Source of the DNA: Bacteroidales bacterium
GTDB lineage: Bacteria; Bacteroidota; Bacteroidia; Bacteroidales; UBA932
Direction: 5' to 3'
Length of the DNA stretch: 47,331 nucleotides
Assembly (NCBI GenBank): GCA_017553545.1
Contig: JAFZKT010000030.1
Span: 1-47,331 of the forward strand
The position numbers and the translations under genes were made by a program. The notes beneath the pieces were generated by a model. That model did not search any database. It was not told the DNA's origin and saw only the letters and a list, made by a program, of their open reading frames with translations. Of the stretch, positions 8,066 through 14,844 are shown piece after piece; position 1 is the stretch's first letter; every line of letters begins with the position of its first letter.

Positions 8066-9637
8066 TTATGCCTTTTTAACCTTGGAGCCGAAGAGGGCAA
8101 AATAGAGGATGAAGAGGACGCCGGCAAAGATAACCCAGTAACTGGCCATATAAGAGACTTTATCGGCTACGAAGTTCTGCAGAAGCGGAACAATGCCGCC
8201 ACCGACAACCATAGCCATGAATACGCCGGACGCTTTCTCCGTAGCGGATCCGAGACCTTCCACGGAAAGGTCGAAGATGGTTCCCCACATGACCGAAGTG
8301 CACAGACCGCACAGAATTAGCAGAATAGCGGCAACCGGGATTTCAGCCGGCTGGTCAAACGGAGCCCGGGAAGCGGCATCCAATGTCTCGCCCACTTTCA
8401 CCATCTTTCCGGAAATCTTATCCAGTTTTTCTCCACCTAAAGCTTCGTACTTCACAGCCAGGGAATCCTTGGCAAAGGCCTGGATGTCGGTAATGAACTC
8501 AGGCCGAATCTGGCCGCCTTCGTTTAACATTTCCTGGGCTTGTGCCACATAAGCGCTTAACTGGGGAGATTCAACACCGGTCAACTCATTCTCAAGGTCC
8601 ACGACGGCATCTACTGCCATTGCATGGGAGCCCTCCCGGTCAATTTCAAAGTTCATATGAATCTTGCCGGGCACCAGCATGGCAGCCAATAACAGTATCA
8701 GGGCAACACTGGAAACGGTAGACAACTGTGTGCGCGCGGAAACCTTCCCACTGATGAAACTGGAAACCAGGCGCCCCACCAGCATCAGCAGCCAGTAAAC
8801 GCCGGCAACCACACCGGCAATCTTGGCGGCAAAAAGCGGATCCAGACCGGCACCTCTGCCGCTGGAGTCGGACAGATAGAAATTCAGCGTACCGGGAATA
8901 CCGACCTCTACGCCCACATACAGGAAGATGGCGATAATACCCAGCACAAAATGACGGTATTTAAACGGAGACTCCACCTTGGCGCTGACATTGTCACTCT
9001 CCTTCACGGGATCCGGAATGGGAATAAAGAGCAGGGCTATGAACGAAAGGGCAAAGACACCCATAGCAATGTAGAGAACCGGATTGACATCCGTAATCAA
9101 GGACCGCTTGGTGAGCGTACCGATGAGGGCGCCAACCAACATGGGGGTAAGCGTGGCTACAAGGGAATTAAACGAACCACCAATTTGAATATACTGGTTA
9201 GAGCGCTTCCCGCCCAAGATCTTCAGCATGGGGTTCACAACGGTATTCAGCATGCAGACACAGAAGCCGCTGATAAAAGCACCCAGCAAATAAACATAAA
9301 AGTTGGCGGGAAGACCGAGCCATTCCGCGCCGACCCCCACTTTCCCCGAAAGGAACTGCACAAACACTCCCACCAGGCCGACGGCGATGGCGATGAGGGC
9401 CGTTTTCTTGTATCCGATTCTGGAGAGCAACTTACCGGCCGGGATACCCATGATGGCATAGGCCAGGAAGTTCATCATGTTACCCATCATGCCCAGGGTG
9501 TTGGACCCGTCGATGCCGGGCTGCATCTTCCAGATATTGCCCAGAGGAGCGGCCAGGTTGGTCACGAAGGCGATCATCCCGAACAGGAACATCATGGTGA
9601 TGACCGCAACGATATTGGAATCTTTTTTATTGCTCAT
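8066..9637 (-). CDS. sugar MFS transporter with large loop insertion
   Basis: 523 residues of the major facilitator type, closest by eye to FucP/GlcP-like sugar:H+ symporters (early NLAAPLGNIWKMQ, GKLLSRIGYKK between helices, a VNPMLKILGG segment). About twelve hydrophobic segments can be traced. Residues about 326-432 are a soluble, acidic insertion (EIDREGSHAM...AQEMLNEGG...) between two late membrane segments, which makes the protein roughly 100 residues longer than usual. It lies in the operon between an organophosphate-type MFS gene (16 bp gap) and the ROK kinase gene (3 bp gap). It probably imports the hexose that the kinase uses. Confidence 0.88.
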   Translation of the reverse strand: MSNKKDSNIVAVITMMFLFGMIAFVTNLAAPLGNIWKMQPGIDGSNTLGMMGNMMNFLAYAIMGIPAGKLLSRIGYKKTALIAIAVGLVGVFVQFLSGKVGVGAEWLGLPANFYVYLLGAFISGFCVCMLNTVVNPMLKILGGKRSNQYIQIGGSFNSLVATLTPMLVGALIGTLTKRSLITDVNPVLYIAMGVFALSFIALLFIPIPDPVKESDNVSAKVESPFKYRHFVLGIIAIFLYVGVEVGIPGTLNFYLSDSSGRGAGLDPLFAAKIAGVVAGVYWLLMLVGRLVSSFISGKVSARTQLSTVSSVALILLLAAMLVPGKIHMNFEIDREGSHAMAVDAVVDLENELTGVESPQLSAYVAQAQEMLNEGGQIRPEFITDIQAFAKDSLAVKYEALGGEKLDKISGKMVKVGETLDAASRAPFDQPAEIPVAAILLILCGLCTSVMWGTIFDLSVEGLGSATEKASGVFMAMVVGGGIVPLLQNFVADKVSYMASYWVIFAGVLFILYFALFGSKVKKA

Positions 9638-9653
9638 GGTTTGTCGTATGTAA

Positions 9654-11162
9654 TTATTTTACCTCGATTTCCTGTTTTTTACGCCGCCAGTTCAAGATGG
9701 GCAGGATAAAAGATATGATGGCCGCCCCCAGCCAGAACCATTTGACGAAGGTATAATCATGCGGCCGGAACAGGAAGCCGTCCGTCACATATTTTCTGAA
9801 TTCCGCCACTGGGAGCAGAGGGTTGTCTGCACCGGGCAGCAGATAACTGTGGGCGAATTGTTGCAGGCGGAATTCCGCATTGGGGAACAGGACCGTACGG
9901 CCGCTGTCCATCAGCAGACCCGTAACCACGTTCTGCAAACCGGCTGCGGCATAGGATGCAAGACCCACAATACCCAGGGCGGCGCCCGTTGCCTGACGAG
10001 GCACAAGATCCACCGCCATCAGACCACCGAGGAAGCTGATGAGTACGCCGATGGCAATACCGAAGAGGACCATCGCCAAAACATTCAGCCATTTGGAAGG
10101 ACCGCCGAAGAGGAACAGCGCCAAGGCGATGGCTTCCAGGATACCGGCCACGAAAGCGGGATATTTGCGGTCTCCCCTGAAGACGACATCCGACAGCCAT
10201 CCTGACACAACCGTACCGATGATACCGAAGATGGGATTAATGCCGATGATGGTAGCCGCACCGGCCAAATCATAGTGTTTGGCCTCCTGCAGGAAGATGG
10301 TACCCCATTCGTTAATGGCATACCGGCTCATATACATGAACGCGCTGGCACCGGCCAGAATCCACACGCCCACATTCTTGATAACGGCGGCCTGCATCTT
10401 CTTGGTCTGGGCCCGCTTTTCTTCGGGAGAAAGCTCATCCTTGGCCTGTGCTTCTCCGGCCAGCACTTCGATGGACGGAAGACCCTTGGATTCAGGCGTA
10501 TCGTGCAGGAACAGCAGGATGAGGAAGATGCCCACCACGCCGGCGAGGGCGGCGCCAAAGAATCCCCACTTCAGGCCGAAGGTGGCCACCAGCATCCCCA
10601 CGAATACGAAAGAAAGGCCTTCGCCGATGTTGTGGGAACTGCTGAAGAAACCGTAATACGTCCCACGTATTCGAAGCGGGAACCAACGCGACAGGGCAAT
10701 GATGGCAGGCGGAGCGCCCATGGATTGCGCGCCACCGTTAATAGCCCAGCATATCGCAAATAACACAAACAGCAAAGAAGTGGAAATGCCTCCATCCAGG
10801 GCCGTTACGCCCAGGATGCCCATCACGAAGTTCATCAACACCGAGATGGTGAGACCCAGGGCCATGAAGCGCTTGATGTTGGAACTGTCCGCCAGGAAAC
10901 CGTTGATGAGTTTCATGACGGCATAGGCCCAGTACAGGCACGCGCCGATGATACCCAATTGGGTGGCATCCAAAAGACCGGCATCGATGAGCGGCTTCTT
11001 CATCACGCCCATGGACAGGCGGCACACATAATAGAGGGCATAACCGAAAGTGCCCGCAAGGAAAGACTGGAAGCGCAAGGCTTTGTAGGTCCTGTCTATC
11101 TTCTCCGGCGGAACTTTTACGGCCGACGGGGCACTGGTCTTGAAGAAATCGAGGATTTTCAT
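9654..11162 (-). CDS. organophosphate:phosphate antiporter-family MFS protein
   Basis: 502 residues. The sequence resembles GlpT/UhpT/UhpC. The two arginines that bind substrate phosphate in GlpT have counterparts: Arg48 in YYVCRLSMG and Arg280 in YMSRYAINEW. A long cytoplasmic loop between the halves (about 221-262, Glu/Lys/Gln rich) is typical. The likely role is exchange of an external sugar phosphate or glycerol phosphate for inorganic phosphate across the inner membrane. Its operon partners include an EEP-type phosphodiesterase lipoprotein, which could release such a substrate; that link is inference. A UhpC-like sensor role is less likely because no two-component genes are near. Confidence 0.88.
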   Translation of the reverse strand: MKILDFFKTSAPSAVKVPPEKIDRTYKALRFQSFLAGTFGYALYYVCRLSMGVMKKPLIDAGLLDATQLGIIGACLYWAYAVMKLINGFLADSSNIKRFMALGLTISVLMNFVMGILGVTALDGGISTSLLFVLFAICWAINGGAQSMGAPPAIIALSRWFPLRIRGTYYGFFSSSHNIGEGLSFVFVGMLVATFGLKWGFFGAALAGVVGIFLILLFLHDTPESKGLPSIEVLAGEAQAKDELSPEEKRAQTKKMQAAVIKNVGVWILAGASAFMYMSRYAINEWGTIFLQEAKHYDLAGAATIIGINPIFGIIGTVVSGWLSDVVFRGDRKYPAFVAGILEAIALALFLFGGPSKWLNVLAMVLFGIAIGVLISFLGGLMAVDLVPRQATGAALGIVGLASYAAAGLQNVVTGLLMDSGRTVLFPNAEFRLQQFAHSYLLPGADNPLLPVAEFRKYVTDGFLFRPHDYTFVKWFWLGAAIISFILPILNWRRKKQEIEVK

Positions 11163-11192
11163 CAGTTTTAGTATTAAGTAGCTACAAATATA

Positions 11193-13370
11193 CTATTTTT
11201 TCGTCAGTTTCACCAGCACCACGCCGTGGGGGGCCACCTGCGCATCCCAGGCGCTTTCCGCCGCCACGGTGCCAAGGTCCTTCTGACGCCAGAGGTCACG
11301 CACCGTCACAGTCTCGAAAAGACCCAGATCCCGCATGTTGAAGCCCACACGGGCGGGTTTCTCTCCGCGGTTGAAAAGACCCACGGCCAGTGAACCGTCT
11401 TCCAGCGGCTTCACATAGACGATCGCCAGCGGATCTGCATTCAGGCGGGTTGCCTGCACGCCCAGCGGGTCCTGGTTCACGTCCAGCACTTCCGTGTTGG
11501 ACAGCAGATTCAGGGTGAATTCATCCAGATTGGCCATATCGCAGCCGATGAGGAGCGGATTGGCCAGCAGCGCCCACAGGGAGATATGGGTGTACTGCTC
11601 GTCCGCAGTAAGGGCCGAATCCTTCACCTTGGGGCCCCAGCCCACGCGGCCCACCACCAGCATATCCGCGTCCGGCCAGTGACCGGGGCCGCAGTAAGGC
11701 GCCCAGCGGTCCTGGTTGTCGAAGCCGATGGTACTCATGCTCCCCCAGCTGTCGCGGATGTCGTCCGTGGTGCGCCAGGCCTGGGCACAGTCCTCCCAGA
11801 CCTTGGCATCGGCCCAGGGAGCCTTGTTGGAAAGGCTCAGGACGATGTCCCGGCCGCAGCCGGCGATGGCACCCGCCACCTCGCGGGCGTGGGCTTCGTC
11901 GTTGGGATACCAGTCATACTTGAGGTAGTCCACGCCCCACGCGGCCCACTGTTTCACGTCGGCTGCCACGAAGGAATATTTGCCGAAATAACGCACGCTG
12001 GCGCGCTCCACCTTGCTGCGGTCCAGCCGATAGTTTTCATCGCAGAGGCCGGGTTCGGTGAAGCTATACGTGCCGTCCGCATTGTCGCAGCTGGAGCCCA
12101 CGTGCCCGGCATACGTTCCCACCCAGGGACCGGAATAAATGCCGAACTTGAGGCCCATCGCGTGGATCTCATCGGAGAGCGCTTTCATATCCGGGAACTT
12201 CTTATTGGGCTGGATGCCATTCCACTGCCCGCCGCGGATACCCTGCCAGCCGTCGTCGATGTTGATGTAGGTCCAGCCGCAGTCCGCGAGGCCGCTCTCC
12301 ACCATCGCTTTGGCCGATGCAAGCACCTGCTCCTGCGTAACGGAACTGCCCCACACATTCCAGGAGTTCCAGCCCAGCGGGGGCGTGAGGGAAATCTTGT
12401 CACCCACGACAATACGGAGTTCCCGTTCGGCGGAGCCCAGGCTGTTGGAAGCCTTCAGGGTGACTTTATAAGTGCCGGCCTTCTTCACCTTTCCGGTGAT
12501 GATACCGGTTTCGGGGTCCAGTTTCAGGCCTTTCGGGAGGCCCTTTACGCCGAACTGCATGGGACGCTCTCCGGTGGCGGGAATCCTATAGAGGAAAGAC
12601 GCACCGGGATGCACGCCCACTACTTTGGCGCCGTTCACCCTGGGGGTCTTCGGCGCTTTGGGCGTGAGGATGGGTTTGTCATTCGAAACGGCCGATGCCA
12701 CCTTCCCCAGCGTAGCCAAAAGCACGCCCTCCATCACCTTGTAGCCGTCCAGGTTCGGATGGACGGGATCCTTGCCATAGGCCTCCGGGAGGCCGTTTTC
12801 TTCATCCTTCAGGGCGGAATGATAGTCCACCAGCGGAATTGCATTGGCGGCGGCGTACTCTTTAATGAAGGTGTTCAGGCTGTCCACGGCCGGACGGGGA
12901 TCCCCCGCCTGTTTATACCAGTAAATCTCCTTGGACGGGCACAGGGTGCACATCACGGGCTTGATACCGTGGATCTGCGCCAGTTCCACCATGGAGACCA
13001 GATTCTTGAAGGTGTTTTCCACCTTGATGCGGCCGTTGTTGTGGCCGATGTCGTTGATGCCGGCCAGGATGACCACGTATTCCGGGTTCAGCTCAATCAC
13101 GTCCTGGCGGAAACGCACCAGCATCTGGCTGGTCACCTGTCCGCTGATGCCGCGGCCGAGAAAACGCTGCTCCTTCAGCCAGGTGCCGTCCATTTTGGCC
13201 CAGTTCTGGGTGATGGAGTCCCCGAAGAGCACCGCCACGGGGCGGTCTTTCACTAAAACATTGTCATTGGCGTAACGGCCGAACTGCGCCCAGTCCGCGT
13301 CTTTGGCCACCTGTGCATGGGCAGTTGCGACGGCGAGAACGAGCGCCGCGAGGGCGAGGATTCTTTTCAT
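11193..13370 (-). CDS. SGNH hydrolase-GH27 alpha-galactosidase fusion
   Basis: 725 residues, secreted (signal peptide ending TAHAQ, residues 1-20). Residues about 40-225 are an SGNH/GDSL esterase domain: LFGDSIT with Ser52, GIND (104-107) and DPVHP with Asp201 and His204. Residues about 240-325 are a putative Ig-type linker domain (GLPKGLKLDPETGIITGK). Residues about 327-725 are a GH27 domain: PLGWNSWN, YINIDDGWQ, the nucleophile Asp486 in YLKYDW, and the likely acid/base Asp537 in RTTDDIRD. It should remove alpha-galactose and probably an ester group from the same glycan. It lies 3 bp after the EEP gene in the operon. Confidence 0.93.
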   Translation of the reverse strand: MKRILALAALVLAVATAHAQVAKDADWAQFGRYANDNVLVKDRPVAVLFGDSITQNWAKMDGTWLKEQRFLGRGISGQVTSQMLVRFRQDVIELNPEYVVILAGINDIGHNNGRIKVENTFKNLVSMVELAQIHGIKPVMCTLCPSKEIYWYKQAGDPRPAVDSLNTFIKEYAAANAIPLVDYHSALKDEENGLPEAYGKDPVHPNLDGYKVMEGVLLATLGKVASAVSNDKPILTPKAPKTPRVNGAKVVGVHPGASFLYRIPATGERPMQFGVKGLPKGLKLDPETGIITGKVKKAGTYKVTLKASNSLGSAERELRIVVGDKISLTPPLGWNSWNVWGSSVTQEQVLASAKAMVESGLADCGWTYINIDDGWQGIRGGQWNGIQPNKKFPDMKALSDEIHAMGLKFGIYSGPWVGTYAGHVGSSCDNADGTYSFTEPGLCDENYRLDRSKVERASVRYFGKYSFVAADVKQWAAWGVDYLKYDWYPNDEAHAREVAGAIAGCGRDIVLSLSNKAPWADAKVWEDCAQAWRTTDDIRDSWGSMSTIGFDNQDRWAPYCGPGHWPDADMLVVGRVGWGPKVKDSALTADEQYTHISLWALLANPLLIGCDMANLDEFTLNLLSNTEVLDVNQDPLGVQATRLNADPLAIVYVKPLEDGSLAVGLFNRGEKPARVGFNMRDLGLFETVTVRDLWRQKDLGTVAAESAWDAQVAPHGVVLVKLTKK

Positions 13371-13373
13371 AGG

Positions 13374-14192
13374 CTAGTAGTTGAGCGTTGCCGCAATGGG
13401 ATAATGGTCCGAAATGTAGGGGACGCCGGCGTATTCCTTGTCCAGCACCTCGAACTTCTCCGCGCTGTCGAATCCGATGAAATAGATGTAGTCGATGGTC
13501 TCCGTGGAAGTCTTGTAATGGTTGCAGGAAGGCTTGTCGGTGGTCACCTTTGCCACGACCCTGGCGCTCTGCATCTGCTTGTCCAGGTCCTCCAGGCATT
13601 CGTCGCCGGGCTCCACGTTGAAGTCTCCGGTGAGGATGAGGGGAATCTCCGGATTCATTCCGCGGGTTTTCTCCACAATCAGTTTCAGGCCGTTCTTGCG
13701 GGCCAGCGCGCCCTTGTGGTCCAGGTGGGTATTCACGAAGTAAAACTGCTTGCCGTTACGCAGGTCCTCCATCAGCACCCAGGTGGCGGTGCGGGGGTAT
13801 TTGGCATCCCAGCCCACGGAAACGGTGTCCGGAGTTTCGCTGAGCCACCAGGTGCCGCCGTCCAGCTTCTTGAGAACATTCTTATTATAGAATACCGAAG
13901 CATGCTCGCCTTCATCACCGCCGTCGCGGCCCACTCCGAAGGGGACGTAGTCCGGGCATTTTTCGGCGATATAGTCCAGCTGGTCCATCTGGGCCTCCTG
14001 AACGCCGAAGATATCCGGTTTCTCCTCATTCAGCATGGCGTCCGAGGCGGGTTTACGGAATTCCCAGGAATTGGCTCCATCGTCCTTGACGGAAGTACGG
14101 ACGTTGAAAGACACCACTTTCAGCGTGGCGGGCGCACCGCAGGATGCCAGAACGACGCCTGCGAGGCATAGGGTTATCAGTTTAGTTTTCAT
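13374..14192 (-). CDS. endonuclease/exonuclease/phosphatase-family lipoprotein
   Basis: 272 residues. Lipoprotein signal peptide (VVLASCGA, Cys18). All EEP-fold motifs are present: SFNVR (Asn30), GVQEAQ (Glu66), NTHLDHKG (His156, Asp158), LTGDFN (Asp190, Asn192), IDYIY (Asp234) and SDHYPI (Asp262, His263). This metal-dependent fold cleaves phosphoesters; outside the cell likely substrates are sugar or lipid phosphodiesters, not DNA, but the substrate cannot be assigned. It is the first gene of the six-gene operon. The -7 box ends 5 bp before the ATG, so the mRNA is probably leaderless or nearly so. Confidence 0.92.
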   Translation of the reverse strand: MKTKLITLCLAGVVLASCGAPATLKVVSFNVRTSVKDDGANSWEFRKPASDAMLNEEKPDIFGVQEAQMDQLDYIAEKCPDYVPFGVGRDGGDEGEHASVFYNKNVLKKLDGGTWWLSETPDTVSVGWDAKYPRTATWVLMEDLRNGKQFYFVNTHLDHKGALARKNGLKLIVEKTRGMNPEIPLILTGDFNVEPGDECLEDLDKQMQSARVVAKVTTDKPSCNHYKTSTETIDYIYFIGFDSAEKFEVLDKEYAGVPYISDHYPIAATLNY

Positions 14193-14197
14193 AACCC

Positions 14198-14228
14198 CAA
14201 AGTTACCTTTTTATTCCCAAAACTGCAA
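14198..14228 (-). promoter_or_regulatory. promoter of the 6340-14192 operon
   Basis: -7 box TAACTTTG (14198-14205), 19-base spacer, -33 box TTGC (14225-14228). The -7 box ends 5 bases before the EEP start codon, predicting a leaderless or near-leaderless transcript. Confidence 0.75.
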
Positions 14229-14244
14229 GCCGGGGCCGGGGGCT

Positions 14245-14269
14245 AAAAAGGGAGAGCCGAAGCCCTCCC
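14245..14269 (-). terminator. terminator of the small transcription unit
   Basis: On the - strand GGGAGGGC-TTCG-GCTCTCCC (one G-U pair, UUCG tetraloop) is followed by TTTTT. It closes the unit that starts at 14654 and lies upstream of the EEP operon promoter. Confidence 0.88.
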
Positions 14270-14318
14270 CGCCACAGGTCGGTTCAGGACAGCCAAAAGA
14301 GGCCGACCGTTCCCCTAC

Positions 14319-14465
14319 TTAGCGTTCTTCAACGCAACGGTAGTGAGAACGGACTGCTTCCTTTTGGCCATTGCGAATGCGCGTGTGCGCCTTCACTCTG
14401 ATCAACTTGGGAGTCTTGAACGCTACGCACAGACTCACCTTCAGTAGAAGAATCTTTTCTTTCAT
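14319..14465 (-). CDS. 48-residue basic protein, unknown
   Basis: MKEKILLLKVSLCVAFKTPK then LIRVKAHTRIRNGQ and VRSHYR: strongly basic, with a repeated [V/I]R-x-H-[T/Y]R pattern suggesting nucleic-acid or ribosome contact. A longer in-frame ORF from 14636 is excluded because its ATG lies inside the promoter. The gene sits in a complete unit: consensus promoter 31 bp motif at 14624-14654, a leader of about 150 bases with hairpins, this ORF, and a UUCG terminator. I recognise no family with confidence. The unit could also act as a small RNA. Confidence 0.65.
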   Translation of the reverse strand: MKEKILLLKVSLCVAFKTPKLIRVKAHTRIRNGQKEAVRSHYRCVEER

Positions 14466-14534
14466 AATGTATTTTAACTGCTCGTAAAAGATTTTCTGGG
14501 AGGTGAAGAAGTACCCCTGTGGCTTTTTTCGAAA

Positions 14535-14570
14535 AAGGCATTTCAGCGAGGACTCCGCCGAAATGCCTTG
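14535..14570 (-). promoter_or_regulatory. hairpin with T-run in the leader (possible attenuator)
   Basis: On the - strand AGGCATTTC pairs with GAAATGCCT around a loop of about 15 bases, followed by TTTTTC. It lies inside the leader of the 48-residue gene, 70 bp before its ATG. A smaller hairpin (CTCCACC...GGTGGGGAG, 14588-14605) precedes it. The arrangement looks like transcription attenuation. Confidence 0.6.
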
Positions 14571-14623
14571 GGTTTGAGCAATTAAACTCCCCACCGAGGT
14601 GGAGAATACATTATGATTTGCTG

Positions 14624-14654
14624 CAAATGTACGCATTATTTTATTCTTCGCAAA
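14624..14654 (-). promoter_or_regulatory. consensus promoter of the small transcription unit
   Basis: -33 TTTG (14651-14654), exactly 19 bases, -7 TACATTTG (14624-14631): a perfect match to the Bacteroidota primary sigma consensus. Confidence 0.88.
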
Positions 14655-14783
14655 TTTTTATTTCACAAATCCCTGTGTCCCATGGGGCAGTGCAAAAGTA
14701 TAATTTGGATCTCCTCAAAACAACACCCTGTTGATAAAAAGTGTTGTTTTGTATGAATATTTTTCTGTTTTGTATGATACCGC

Positions 14784-14826
14784 ACAAAAGAGCCGGGGCG
14801 CGGAGGGGTTCCGCATCCCGGCTCTT
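14784..14826 (-). terminator. terminator of the 14845-23686 operon
   Basis: A 10-bp stem AAGAGCCGGG/CCCGGCTCTT (14817-14826 with 14788-14797) with an inner GCGGA/TCCGC stem, followed on the - strand by TTTTG. It begins about 19 bp after the phosphoesterase gene stop. Confidence 0.8.
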
Positions 14827-14844
14827 AAAGGGGGTTCCGAAGAA

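Noticed and set aside
13317..14171. Long + strand ORF opposite the EEP gene
   Set aside because: Antisense shadow; all EEP motifs are on the - strand.
14466..14636. N-terminal extension of the 48-residue protein (105-residue ORF)
   Set aside because: Its start codon lies within the -7/spacer region of a consensus promoter, upstream of the expected transcription start.
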